A stretch of DNA of 64,000 nucleotides from JAWLGZ01 sp041690635 (GTDB taxonomy: Bacteria > Pseudomonadota > Gammaproteobacteria > Thiohalomonadales > Thiohalomonadaceae), in NCBI GenBank assembly GCA_041690635.1, contig JAWLGZ010000002.1, positions 434,001 through 498,000 on the forward strand. Direction: 5' to 3'. Both the position numbers and the translations under genes were made by a program. Below the pieces are notes generated by a model, which had not been told where the DNA came from, searched no databases, and was given only the letters and a program-made list of their open reading frames with translations. Positions 1 through 8,359 of this stretch are shown here, piece by piece; the first letter of the stretch is position 1, and each line of letters starts with the position of its first letter.

Positions 1-236
1 ACGAACAATGACGCAATTCCGTTCCTCACCGCTTTCATATCCGATATTCCTTCTCGATTTTGAAAAGACTCTGGCAGTCTGTTGGAAAAGGCTTTTCGCC
101 TTACCCTCAAGAAACAATTGGGACGAGGGAGCGATAACCAGCCGGTTACCGCTATCCCTCGCCCCCATGACTCGATGGTTCCCCCCTGCAGCCATACGGT
201 CATCTCACTGCGGAGCGGGATATTTTTCAACACCCG
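1..236. other. No gene recognised
   Basis: The first 236 bases hold no reading frame with a recognisable protein. A short plus-strand frame exists but has no domain, no clear ribosome binding site and an atypical composition. The stretch is probably the decayed far end of the RCC1-repeat pseudogene that follows. Confidence 0.4.
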
Positions 237-805
237 CTAGTAGTATCTCACTAAGCCGGGATCATCCGATACCGATGCCGTAGCCTCGTTACCCAGCTGT
301 CGATAATCGTTTCTGCCCCAACAGACCGGGCCGGCATTTGTCATTGCGCAAGCATGAAACGCACCGGCCGCGATCTCTGTTCACTCCGGATAGCTCATAG
401 CCCTCGTCTCTGATGGGTACTGCATTGGACCAACTCGGGCTGGGAGTGAAGCCGGCCAGCTCCTCCTTGGTATTGTTACCCCAGCACTTCATCGCTCCGT
501 TGGCTTTCAGGACGCAAGAAGAATATCCACCGGACGAAATTTTGACCACATCCGAAAGAACGGCATGCGGAAATTCCGCATCACCGGTAGGCAAGGTCAC
601 GTCCCGGACGAATACGGCTTCGGCCTTGTTGGAGAAACCGTCATTACCCAGTTGGCCATGCACGCCGTCCCAACACTTGACGTGCCTATCATCAATCAAT
701 GCGCACGTATGGTCGTTGCCGGCAGATATATCTAGTGCACCGCCAAGCCCGACAACAGCGCCGACGGGGCTCACTGGACCGATTGGTCGGGTCCGACAGC
801 GATTT
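237..805 (-). pseudogene. RCC1-repeat protein remnant, frameshifted
   Basis: Read on the minus strand, this stretch encodes two to three RCC1 (regulator of chromosome condensation) beta-propeller blades. Seen: DISAGNDHTCALIDDRHVKCW, then KISSGGYSSCVLKANGAMKCWG. After about position 385 the pattern continues only in another frame, as EIAAGAFHACAM and PVCWGRNDYRQLGNE, ending at a TAG at 237-239. One extra or missing base near 385 therefore breaks the frame. The 5' side has no start codon and runs into an IS4-family fragment, so both ends are damaged. RCC1-type proteins in bacteria are usually long, often secreted repeat proteins; this is only a piece. The family call is firm, the original role is unknown. 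Confidence 0.7.
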
Positions 806-826
806 CTGGATACCTTGTAGCAGATA

Positions 827-960
827 TTGCCAGCGGACTGTCGCCCGGTGCTTGTCACCGATGACGGCTCCACGAACCCATGGTCTCGAGCCGTTGCGCA
901 GAGGGGTTGGTACTGGGTTGGGCGTATTCGGGAAACGGTACGCCTGACACGTCGCCGGTG
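827..960 (+). pseudogene. IS4-family transposase fragment (middle part)
   Basis: The plus strand reads ILPADCRPVLVTDDGSTNPW followed by SRAVAQRGWYWVGRIRETV. This matches, residue by residue, the middle of the IS4-family transposase fragment at 14800-15438 (VLPEGCRPIIVSDAGFKNPW, then RAVESLGWDWIGRIRGTV), including the second catalytic Asp region. Only about 45 codons remain and neither transposase terminus is present. The fragment abuts the RCC1 pseudogene, suggesting an old insertion followed by deletion. Confidence 0.65.
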
Positions 961-988
961 GATAGACATCCTGACGGGCAACGACGTC

Positions 989-2716
989 TCAGAAGAGTTC
1001 GATGTCGCCTTCCCCGCCATGACCGGTAGCTTCAACCGCGACCGGCGTCGGCTCCTGGCGTGGCACCGTCTCGATGTTGAACTCCTGCACGGCCGCGCTC
1101 AGCGCGTGCACCAGTCTATCCAGTTCACCGCTCAGCGATTCCATCGCCACTGCATTGTTTTCGGCCTGCCGGGTCGTCATCCGCAGGTTCACGGTATTGC
1201 GATTGATGTCAGCCGCGATGCCGCCCTGGCGGGTCACCGCTTCTGCGATCTCCCGACTCATCTCGGCGATGCGCGCGTTCGTGGAATCGACCTCGGCCAA
1301 CACCGCCGCGACCGCCTCGACTTGGGAGAGTGCCTCTTCGGCATGGCGGCGATTGGCGGCCATAGCGGCCCCGGTGGCGGCGACCTGGGTCTTGGTCTGC
1401 TCGATGATGGCGGTGATCTGGCCGATGGAGTCCTGGGTACGGGCGGCCAGTTTGCGTACCTCGTCCGCAACCACGGCAAAGCCACGCCCGCTCTCGCCCG
1501 CCCGCGCCGCCTCGATGGCGGCATTCAAGGCGAGCAGATTGGTCTGTTCGGAGACCTTGTCGATCACCTCCAGCACGATGCCGATGTCGGCCACGCTGGC
1601 GACCAGCTTCTGCATCTGCGCCGCGGCCGACTCGGCCTCCTGGTCCAGGCGATGCACCGTGGCCCTGGCCGTCTCCATCGCCTTGCGTCCGCCCGCGCTG
1701 CGCCTCTGTGCCTGGCCGGTCGCCTCACTGCTGCGCCGGGCGCGCTCCTCGACGGCGCCGATGTCCTGTTCCAACGCCTGCATCTTGGCAACCACGTCAT
1801 CCACCTCCGCCTCCTGCCCCACCAGCCCGAGACGGGTCTGCTCGGCGTTGGAGAGCAGCCTCCGGGAGGCCGCCTCGAGTTTTGCGTCCACCTCCAGCAC
1901 CTGCTGCATGACGGAGAGGATCTTGCTGTTGAGTGCGTTGTAGAGTGCGGCCAGCTGTCCCGCCTCACCCTTGGTGACGGCCAGGGTTTCGGTCAAATCG
2001 CCTTCACCCGCGACGATCGCCTCCATGCCCGCCCGCAGGCGATCGAGCGGCCGGATGCCGGTCCTGACCAGCCACAGACTCACTAGCACCGACAGGGGCA
2101 GTGCGCCCAACAACAGGGCAATGAGGAGATATCTGGCCGAGGCGAGTTCCGCCAGCAGCGCCTGCACGTGCCCCTGCTGCATCTTCCGGAGCAGGTTCTC
2201 GAATTCGCCCGCCTGGATCTCGAACTCCCTGCGCTGGGCCGAGAACCGCTCGAGGATCTGCGCCGGGGATTCGGTGGCGGCCTCGCCGGCGAATAACTTC
2301 TGAGCCGAGTCCACCAGCGCCTGATAGGCATGCGCAACCACTTGGGACTGGTCGCGAACGGCCGCGAAGTGGTCGGGATTGTGGTGGTGAATCGCCTGGA
2401 CATCCTCCACCAGATGCGCCACATGGCCGTTTGCCTCCTGCAGCAACGCAAGGACCTCCGAGTAACTCTCGGGTGTCCCCCCGGTGGATCCTGACAACAT
2501 CTCCTCAGTATCGAGGCTCACATCCCGGAGGAATTCGGCATCCTCCCCGATGTGGGCCAGATCGCCCAGGTGAGAGACGGTGTCGAGGATCTGACTGTTC
2601 CACCACAACACCCCCCCGGCGCCCGCGGCGATGGCCAGATTGGCCCCGATCATCATCAGGTTGATCCACCGGCGCAGACTGCCGGATGCACCCCACGCAA
2701 TAACCTGCTGCCCCAT
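989..2716 (-). CDS. Methyl-accepting chemotaxis protein
   Basis: Inner-membrane chemoreceptor expected to signal through CheW/CheA. A first membrane segment lies near the N-terminus (around INLMMIGANLAIAAGAGGV). A periplasmic helical domain of about 150 residues follows, then a second membrane segment (YLLIALLLGALPLSVLVSLW), a HAMP linker (RPLDRLRAGMEAI...GDLTETL) and the long cytoplasmic coiled coil. The highly conserved hairpin tip is intact: VSEQTNLLALNAAIEAARAG, then GRGFAVVADEVRKLAARTQ. The chosen ATG (2716) follows a G-rich stretch that can serve as ribosome binding site; an in-frame ATG at 2770 would add 18 residues. No che genes lie nearby, so it is an orphan receptor. The ligand cannot be predicted. 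Confidence 0.93.
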   Translation of the reverse strand: MGQQVIAWGASGSLRRWINLMMIGANLAIAAGAGGVLWWNSQILDTVSHLGDLAHIGEDAEFLRDVSLDTEEMLSGSTGGTPESYSEVLALLQEANGHVAHLVEDVQAIHHHNPDHFAAVRDQSQVVAHAYQALVDSAQKLFAGEAATESPAQILERFSAQRREFEIQAGEFENLLRKMQQGHVQALLAELASARYLLIALLLGALPLSVLVSLWLVRTGIRPLDRLRAGMEAIVAGEGDLTETLAVTKGEAGQLAALYNALNSKILSVMQQVLEVDAKLEAASRRLLSNAEQTRLGLVGQEAEVDDVVAKMQALEQDIGAVEERARRSSEATGQAQRRSAGGRKAMETARATVHRLDQEAESAAAQMQKLVASVADIGIVLEVIDKVSEQTNLLALNAAIEAARAGESGRGFAVVADEVRKLAARTQDSIGQITAIIEQTKTQVAATGAAMAANRRHAEEALSQVEAVAAVLAEVDSTNARIAEMSREIAEAVTRQGGIAADINRNTVNLRMTTRQAENNAVAMESLSGELDRLVHALSAAVQEFNIETVPRQEPTPVAVEATGHGGEGDIELF

Positions 2717-3122
2717 CACCTTGCCCCCCGAGATTTCTTGTGATTGGTAATGCCCCAGGCAATGCTGCATCTCGGTTACATCTTACCAATTCCGCCGGCC
2801 CGGGTCCGCGGTTCGGAAGAAAAAGCGCTCGTTTGGGAAAAGTAGGGAAAAGAGGCCAAGCTTGATTTTCTGTTTTCCGCTTCAAGTCCCATTTATGCTG
2901 ACCACCGGGAATAGGACGCTCTTGACCGGAAATTAATCGAGCATGACCCCATCTATCAGCATCGCTGGCAGCTATCCCATCGCGCCTTTACTTGGCCCAT
3001 TCAATCCTTGAAACTTCCGGCGACTAGCCGCTCCGAAGAGGCTCACAAAGACTTCCCCCTGCGGGTGGCCGCAATCGCCAGAAGCCCGCCTGCGTCCCGG
3101 ATCGGTCGAAGGAACTCTCATC
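2717..3122. other. Divergent intergenic region, no gene seen
   Basis: This gap separates the chemoreceptor from the diguanylate cyclase on the opposite strand and must carry promoters for both. I see no coding frame with a recognisable product. A TTGACC hexamer occurs near 2922, but no good -10 box lies at the right distance, so no promoter is called. Confidence 0.4.
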
Positions 3123-4319
3123 GTGCAATTGGATATTGCCACCCTGATCGCCGCCGCTGCCCTGGTCACCGCACTTTGTGCCGGTGCACGGGTCCTGCTC
3201 TGGCGCATGCACCCTGAACTTCCCGGCACGGCCCAGTGGGCCTTGGCCAGCGGCTTAGGGGCAGCTGCATTGGCGTTTACCGCCATTCAGGGGCAGGAAC
3301 TCGACCGCTATTCGGCTGCCCTTATCCAGGGGCTTATCGTGGGCGGGTTTGTCATCACATGGTACGGATTTAGACGATTCATCGGCGCCGCCGCATTGCG
3401 GTCGTGGGCAGTCGTTCTAGCCGTCACCGCCGTAGTGGCGCCTGTAGCGGTTGCCGTGATTTCCGATTCGATGGAGCCACGGCTGACCAGCAACGCGACC
3501 ATCATCGCCCTCGTTTCTACCCTGATCGCTCGGGATCTTCTGAGTGCTACGGGCGGCACTCGGGTCGCGACGCGGGTGACCGGATTGGTTTATGCAGTGA
3601 ACGCCGCAGTCTTCGCCTTCCGGGCGATCTCGCTGGCTATCGGCGGCGAACTGCCTTCACCATGGAGCCTCGATCAGTTAGCGGCGTTTCCGATCTTGTG
3701 GTGGCTGTGCAACGTGGTGGCAGTCACGCTTGGGATGATTCTGATGATCGGCGAGCGACTGCGACAGGAGCTGGATCAACTGGCGAGCTGCGACCCATTG
3801 ACCGGAGCCTTCAACCGGCGCGCCTTCCATATCGTGGCGGAGAAGGAACTGGCACGTGCCAGGCGCTACGGCCAGCCGCTCACCGTGTTGATGATGGACC
3901 TGGACCGATTCAAGCGAATCAACGACCGCCTGGGACACGCATTCGGCGACGATGTGCTGCGACGGTTCGTTGCCGTCGCGAACAAGATATTGCGTACGGA
4001 GGACCTCCTCTGCCGCTTCGGGGGCGAGGAGTTCGTCGCATTGCTTCCGGGTACGGCAGCGGAGCCGGCCCTTGCCGTTGCAGAGCGGATTCGCACCGCC
4101 TTCGAGGCGGAATCCAAGGCGGTATCCCACCCGGAGCACCAGCAATCCGCGCTGCTCTCCGTAAGCGCCGGCATCAGCGACCTGCAACCAGGAGAGGGAA
4201 TCGAAGAAATGATCCGGCGCGCCGATTCGGCGCTCTATCAGGCGAAGGCCAGCGGACGCAACCGCTGCGAGGTCGCCGCTGTCGAACCGGTGTTGGCGCC
4301 TGCTGGTGCGGTGATCTGA
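3123..4319 (+). CDS. Membrane-anchored diguanylate cyclase (GGDEF)
   Basis: Predicted to make cyclic di-GMP from two GTP at the inner membrane. About 200 N-terminal residues form roughly six hydrophobic segments, for example IATLIAAAALVTALCAGARV and AVVLAVTAVVAPVAVAVI. A GGDEF domain fills the rest, starting near DPLTGAFNRRAF. The catalytic loop reads RFGGEEF at about residue 299. An RTED motif exactly five residues before it is a canonical inhibitory I-site, so product inhibition is expected. There is no EAL domain. The membrane part resembles no sensor family I can name. The ATG follows a GAAGGAA-type ribosome binding site at close spacing. It appears to be a single-gene unit followed by a GC-rich hairpin. 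Confidence 0.93.
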   Translation: MQLDIATLIAAAALVTALCAGARVLLWRMHPELPGTAQWALASGLGAAALAFTAIQGQELDRYSAALIQGLIVGGFVITWYGFRRFIGAAALRSWAVVLAVTAVVAPVAVAVISDSMEPRLTSNATIIALVSTLIARDLLSATGGTRVATRVTGLVYAVNAAVFAFRAISLAIGGELPSPWSLDQLAAFPILWWLCNVVAVTLGMILMIGERLRQELDQLASCDPLTGAFNRRAFHIVAEKELARARRYGQPLTVLMMDLDRFKRINDRLGHAFGDDVLRRFVAVANKILRTEDLLCRFGGEEFVALLPGTAAEPALAVAERIRTAFEAESKAVSHPEHQQSALLSVSAGISDLQPGEGIEEMIRRADSALYQAKASGRNRCEVAAVEPVLAPAGAVI

Positions 4320-4335
4320 CTGGATGCAGGCAACC

Positions 4336-4355
4336 GGGCACGGCGCCCCGTGCCC
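4336..4355 (+). terminator. Possible terminator hairpin after the diguanylate cyclase gene
   Basis: A perfect 8-bp stem (GGGCACGG / CCGTGCCC) with a 4-base loop lies 17 bases after the stop codon. The following T-tract is poor. The sequence also belongs to a copied piece of the pyruvate dehydrogenase operon terminator, so it may be inherited from that rather than native. Confidence 0.4.
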
Positions 4356-4480
4356 GGAACCACCGTCGTTTCTACCACGCCCATTCCCTAGGCACAAATT
4401 CCATCAGGCTTTGGCCTTCTGCCTCTCCGACTTCCGAAGTCGGCTAACGAGTCGTCTCGCCAACTCGTAGGCAGAGTCAA
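4338..4480 (-). repeat. Duplicated tail and terminator of the E2-E3 gene (degenerate copy)
   Basis: About 140 bases here closely match 18343-18483, the 3' end and downstream terminator of the fused E2-E3 gene. Read on the minus strand, 4402-4470 still encodes ELARRLVSRLRKSERQKAKA and a stop, one residue different from the real C-terminus. The copied piece ends where the RAYT gene begins. A third, shorter copy lies at 14318-14390. Confidence 0.75.
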
Positions 4481-5170
4481 TTATTCCTCTTTCTTCGGCC
4501 TCCCCCGCTTCCCGGGAGTAACCCGCTGCCCGGTCAGCTCCTCGATCTGTCGGGTAAACCGATCATTGCCCAAAGCCAATCCCTTGTTAAGGCTTTGCCG
4601 TATCTCGTCCAGCAAAACGCCATCGACATGAGCTTCGAACAAGGCCCGGTACCGTTCCATTCGCTTGTTCTTTGTCCGGCCCAGAGCGAGGTACAGCTCG
4701 TGCGGTGTCCGCAGGTCGCTTTCCTTGCCAAGGGCATTGCACCCATAGCTGGACCATGAGTAATCATCCGGCTGCGACACCATGTTGGCGCGCACCGGGT
4801 TCAGCTCTATATAACGGTACAGGTGGAGGAGGTACGATTCGCTCTCGACCAGACACGACTTGTAGCGCCCTTCCCAAAGCGTTCCCGAACGCTGGTAGGT
4901 GTGATTGAAGTAGCGCACATACACACGCCCCAACGACTGCATCATCCGCGAAACCGCACCGACTGCGCGCGGCGTACACAGCAGATGGACGTGGTTGTCC
5001 ATCAACACCCACGCATGGACTTCAACCGTGTACTTCCTGGCGTACTTTTTCAGCCATGTCAGGTACGCACGCATGTCATCTTCCGAGCCAAAACAGACCT
5101 TCCGGTTGTTTCCCCGCTGAATCACGTGTTGGGGAACCCCAACCGGCGTCACCCTCTGCCGCCTTGCCAT
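4481..5170 (-). CDS. REP-associated tyrosine transposase (RAYT)
   Basis: Y1 HUH-type transposase of the IS200/IS605-related RAYT group, which nicks single-stranded DNA and is linked to the spread of REP palindromes. Visible: the N-terminal GVPQHVIQRGNNR signature, the HUH metal motif in MDNHVHLL, WEGRYKSCLVES, and the catalytic Tyr region YRYIELNPVRA. The length of about 229 residues is normal for the family. I prefer the ATG at 5170 because the second RAYT in the window starts at the same residue and GAGAGGAA precedes it; a GTG at 5194 is also in frame. It looks intact. REP-like repeats flank it on both sides. Confidence 0.92.
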   Translation of the reverse strand: MARRQRVTPVGVPQHVIQRGNNRKVCFGSEDDMRAYLTWLKKYARKYTVEVHAWVLMDNHVHLLCTPRAVGAVSRMMQSLGRVYVRYFNHTYQRSGTLWEGRYKSCLVESESYLLHLYRYIELNPVRANMVSQPDDYSWSSYGCNALGKESDLRTPHELYLALGRTKNKRMERYRALFEAHVDGVLLDEIRQSLNKGLALGNDRFTRQIEELTGQRVTPGKRGRPKKEE

Positions 5171-5213
5171 TTCCTCTCTCTCCAGCTCGTTCACGCGGCT
5201 ACGATATCACGGA

Positions 5214-5230
5214 TAATTTACTCTGACCCC
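5214..5230. repeat. REP-like core beside RAYT 1
   Basis: TAATTTACTCTGACCCC, the complement of the GGGGTCAGAGTAAA core, lies 44 bases upstream of the RAYT start. The same core recurs near 9913, 9939, 11809, 11859, 11939, 13378, 14463, 14783 and 17738. Confidence 0.75.
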
Positions 5231-5334
5231 ATTTCTGCGCTTCGGGGACTACTACCTTGCCTTCCCTGCTGTCCCCTTAATTTGCTTAAGTATTCCACCA
5301 ATTTCCGTTTGCCTGGCCCCCGACGATTAAGTGG

Positions 5335-6606
5335 CTAGTCCGCCCGTGAAAGCGGGACGAATCCCACCCACCCGCGGATTTCCCCGGAAGCACGCTTTAC
5401 GGCACCCGCCACCGCGAGTTGCTCCCCGGTAACCACAGCCGTCTGCACGGCACCAGAAGGAGCGTGGTGCAGCGTCTCCTGGTCGATCACGTCTCCCGTC
5501 AGCGACAGGCGGGTCAACCGCACCTGCCAGTCGGCGGGTTCGTCCACAAACACCTCGCTGACCGCGAAAAGTCGATCGCCCTGCTGCACCAACGCCGCGG
5601 CCCAATCGGTGTCGGGACCACCGAATTGCCGAATCCATTGCACTCCGCCACCCTGCAATGTCAGCAAAGCGAGGAACAGGTCAGCGCTGCCTTCGAGCCC
5701 GCCGCCGAGGTTCTGATAGCTGGAACCGAATACCCAGGTCTCGTCAGGCGACAGTGGCGCGAGGGTGGCGATCACATCGTAAGGACTCTGCGTCAGTTCC
5801 GTGCTCGACAGCAGCGTTCCATAGGGATCGCGCTGCTCCACAGCAAGCCCGGCCATAGGTCCAGCATAAGTGATCTTGGCGAGTAGCATGGAATCGGGAG
5901 ACGGCACCGGCATAGCGGCCTGGTAGAGATCGCTGCCACTGGTGCCGGTGCGCAGAAGCCAGTCCATACGGTACTGGTCTACCTCGCGGCGAACCGAGGC
6001 CACCCAAGGCTCTTCCCATGATTCGACGTAATTGGTCGGAACGTAAATGTCATCGTTGCCGATCAGCAGGAAGCTGCCCGCTCCCCTCGCCACCATCCGA
6101 AGCGGTCGGTTCGGCCGCTCGTCGCCGAGCTGTGAAAGCGATTGCAGGTCGCCGTCATCACTCAGATGACCAATCACGACGTCGCTCTTTCCATAACCAG
6201 ACTGATCCGGCAGCACTCCGTTGGTCCAGCCGAGAAAACGTACGCCGGTGTCAACCCGTTCCAGTACCGCCACCGAATCGGTGAGTTCGGTTCTGAGCAG
6301 ATAGCGCCACTCCTCGTGAACCTGCCCGGCCTCATCAAGACGCAGGCGCATCACGAAGCCATCGGCATCTCCGGATGGAACGAGCGGTGCCGGGGCATTG
6401 AAGTGACCTCCCAGCATCAGGCCGCACGGATCCACGGCCACGGCCGCCGTAATGACGCTGTGCGACAGGTCGTCTGGCAGTTGCCACGACTCCGGCCACT
6501 CCGTGCATGTTGGATTCGTTACGTCCGCTCCACCGCCCCCCCCTCCACAGCCGCCCAACAATAGACCGCAGACGAGAGCAGACCAGCCACTCCTTGCAAC
6601 AGACAT
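5335..6606 (-). CDS. Predicted lipoprotein with repeated beta-strand segments
   Basis: The N-terminus from ATG 6606 (MSVARSGWSALVCGLLLGGC) is a lipoprotein signal with lipobox LGGC, followed by a Gly-rich linker, so the mature protein should be anchored to a membrane. The remaining 400 residues contain repeated units with alternating strands and DADGFVMRL, WIRQFGGPDTDWAAAL-type segments. These resemble beta-propeller proteins of the SBBP type, but I cannot assign a family. A start at 6675 is possible but would bury the signal peptide and overlap the preceding gene. With ATG 6606 the gene begins 4 bases after the VOC gene ends, so the two are likely co-transcribed. Function unknown. Confidence 0.7.
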   Translation of the reverse strand: MSVARSGWSALVCGLLLGGCGGGGGGADVTNPTCTEWPESWQLPDDLSHSVITAAVAVDPCGLMLGGHFNAPAPLVPSGDADGFVMRLRLDEAGQVHEEWRYLLRTELTDSVAVLERVDTGVRFLGWTNGVLPDQSGYGKSDVVIGHLSDDGDLQSLSQLGDERPNRPLRMVARGAGSFLLIGNDDIYVPTNYVESWEEPWVASVRREVDQYRMDWLLRTGTSGSDLYQAAMPVPSPDSMLLAKITYAGPMAGLAVEQRDPYGTLLSSTELTQSPYDVIATLAPLSPDETWVFGSSYQNLGGGLEGSADLFLALLTLQGGGVQWIRQFGGPDTDWAAALVQQGDRLFAVSEVFVDEPADWQVRLTRLSLTGDVIDQETLHHAPSGAVQTAVVTGEQLAVAGAVKRASGEIRGWVGFVPLSRAD

Positions 6607-6610
6607 GGCG

Positions 6611-7129
6611 CTAATCCCGCTCCGAGGGAGACCCGAGGGATCCAAATGCGGCCTTCCAGTTGTCGATCGAGGCAAAGGCCCGATACGCGTCGGCCATTTC
6701 GGGGGTCAGGAGTTCCAACAAGGTGTGGTTCTCTACCCAGACCTCAACCACGTGAAAAAAGTGGCCACGCGGCCCTGTTTGACAGGTCCAGCCCATCTCC
6801 GTGCAGAGGCCTCGTATCTTCTCCTCATCAACGGGCACTGAAATGGCGGCGTGAAATCCGCTATTCGCCGGTTGCGGCTGGTCGACCAGCGCGGGGAGAT
6901 CCGGGGTGGAGACCGCCAGCACCTTTCCCGCGGGATAGACCTCGATCGCGGACCCCTGATCATCGCCAGAGAAGACAATGAAGCTGTCGTCATACATCGG
7001 AAACGGCAGCGCTTCTGTATGCCAAAACGCCGCCAGCGCCTCGGCCACCCGGGCTGGCTGGTAGGCCGAGATGGAAATGTGGTGAATCACGGCAGGGCCC
7101 TCTAAATTTGACGTCATCGATAATGACAT
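6611..7129 (-). CDS. VOC (glyoxalase/dioxygenase-like) family protein
   Basis: A single vicinal-oxygen-chelate domain starts at IHHISISAYQPARVAEALAAF and contains the paired beta-alpha-beta-beta-beta pattern. The IHHIS start, the FHAAISVPVDEEKI half and a late LLELLTPE segment carry likely metal positions. The family covers glyoxalases, dioxygenases and antibiotic-binding proteins; the substrate cannot be told. Start choice is open: ATG 7129, ATG 7117 and GTG 7090 are in frame, and the GTG has an AGAGGG ribosome binding site and begins right at the domain. It is divergent from a TetR regulator, which probably controls it, and is followed closely by the lipoprotein gene. Confidence 0.8.
   Translation of the reverse strand: MSLSMTSNLEGPAVIHHISISAYQPARVAEALAAFWHTEALPFPMYDDSFIVFSGDDQGSAIEVYPAGKVLAVSTPDLPALVDQPQPANSGFHAAISVPVDEEKIRGLCTEMGWTCQTGPRGHFFHVVEVWVENHTLLELLTPEMADAYRAFASIDNWKAAFGSLGSPSERD
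7113..7127. promoter_or_regulatory. Candidate TetR operator
   Basis: GTCATCGATAATGAC is a perfect inverted repeat (GTCAT, five bases, ATGAC) between the divergent VOC and TetR genes. It overlaps the most upstream VOC start codon. Position and symmetry fit an operator for the TetR protein encoded next to it; this is inference from layout. Confidence 0.45.
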
Positions 7130-7183
7130 TAAAATAGTAGAGCACGCAATATTTTCTCACCTGCATCCTTCACACGAGGCACC

Positions 7184-7807
7184 ATGTCCCCTCCAAACCA
7201 GCCCAAGCGGAACTATGACAACCGCCAACGCGAACAACAGGCGGCCAGGACGCGTACCGCCATACTCCATGCGTTGGCCGCACAACTGGTCAGCAACAAC
7301 TCCACCGACTTCTCCGTCGCGGAGGCAGCCAAAGCGGCGGGCGTTACTACACGCACCGTTTTTCGTCACTTCCCGACCAGAGAGGCAATGCAGGAGGCTA
7401 TGTCGGAATGGGTGTTGGGCATCACCGGCCAGGTGCGAATTCCCGTTTCGCCTGATGAGTTCGGGAACACCGTGATCTCCAGCTATCAGATGTTCGAAGA
7501 GAACGCCGACCTGATGCGTGCCCTCCTCCTCTCCGACTTGGGACGGGGCGTGCGCTCGCGTCTGGCCCCGCAGCGCCGCAAGGGTGTTTCCGATGCGCTG
7601 GAACAAGCAGTGGCGAAATTGCCCGCCCGCAACGCAATAGCGGTAAAGGCCTTGCTCGGCCACCTTCTCACTGCCGAAGCCTGGTGGCATATGCGAGACG
7701 CTTTCGGGGCAGAGGGAGACGCCTCCGCCGAAGCCGTCGCCTGGGCGGCTGAACTAGTGATGGATGCCCTCAGGAGCGGCAATCATCCGTTTCAGAAGAA
7801 GGGATAA
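7184..7807 (+). CDS. TetR/AcrR-family transcriptional regulator
   Basis: A helix-turn-helix repressor of usual length (207 residues). The N-terminal DNA-binding domain shows ARTRTAILHALAAQLV, then FSVAEAAKAAGVTTRTVFRH and FPTREAMQEAM, the standard TetR recognition pattern. The C-terminal all-helical part would bind an unknown ligand and dimerise. It is transcribed away from the VOC-lipoprotein pair, with a short palindrome between them. Regulation of that pair and of itself is the natural guess. Confidence 0.9.
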   Translation: MSPPNQPKRNYDNRQREQQAARTRTAILHALAAQLVSNNSTDFSVAEAAKAAGVTTRTVFRHFPTREAMQEAMSEWVLGITGQVRIPVSPDEFGNTVISSYQMFEENADLMRALLLSDLGRGVRSRLAPQRRKGVSDALEQAVAKLPARNAIAVKALLGHLLTAEAWWHMRDAFGAEGDASAEAVAWAAELVMDALRSGNHPFQKKG

Positions 7808-7835
7808 CACATCCGCCCCAATGGGCGGTAACCGG

Positions 7836-8256
7836 CGGGGATAGAGCTTTCGACCTCCAACGCGCCGTGGCTGACGACCACATCACTGCCAGCCGACAGC
7901 TCGCTCACGGGTGCGGTGATCGCCGCCTATCGCAAGCGCATGCAGGTCGAAGAGGCTTTCCGCGACACGAAGGACGAACGGTGCGGTCTGAGTCTGGATC
8001 TCGCGATGCCCAAAACGAAGGAACGCTACACAGTGCTGCTGTTGGTCGCCGCTCTTGCGGTGTTCGTCGCATGGATGCTCGAGAAGGTTGCACAAAGCGG
8101 GAACGGCACCTGAAGTACCAGGCCAACACGTTCACCCATCGGCGAGTGCTGTCCCTTGTCTACCTTGATATGCATTGTGCGCCGCGGCGGAATGCCAATG
8201 GAGGAGGCCGACATCGCACTCGCTCGCGAAGACCTACGTCAGGCACATGCGTTCTG
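7836..8256 (+). pseudogene. IS4-family transposase remnant (C-terminal part, frameshifted)
   Basis: The plus strand reads STSNAPWLTTTSLP and then AYRKRMQVEEAFRDTKDERC. The latter matches the IS4 signature Y-x2-R-x3-E-x6-K, which carries the third catalytic residue (E) of the DDE triad. The frame stays open to about 8110. Further on, the expected C-terminus appears in another frame (GGMPMEEADIALAREDLRQA, ending in TGA at 8254-8256), so at least one frameshift exists. The N-terminal half is absent here. The related N-terminal half lies at 14800-15438. Confidence 0.75.
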
Positions 8257-8359
8257 AACGACGAATTCAAGGGGCCTGGGTCGATATATTTTCCAATGCG
8301 CTAAACGGTAGGTGGTCAACAATTGCCCCCTCTCCGTTCCGTTTCCGCCACCGCTATCG

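Noticed and set aside
827..2086. 419-codon plus-strand open frame
   Set aside because: Only the first 45 codons resemble a transposase; the remainder is antisense to the chemoreceptor gene.
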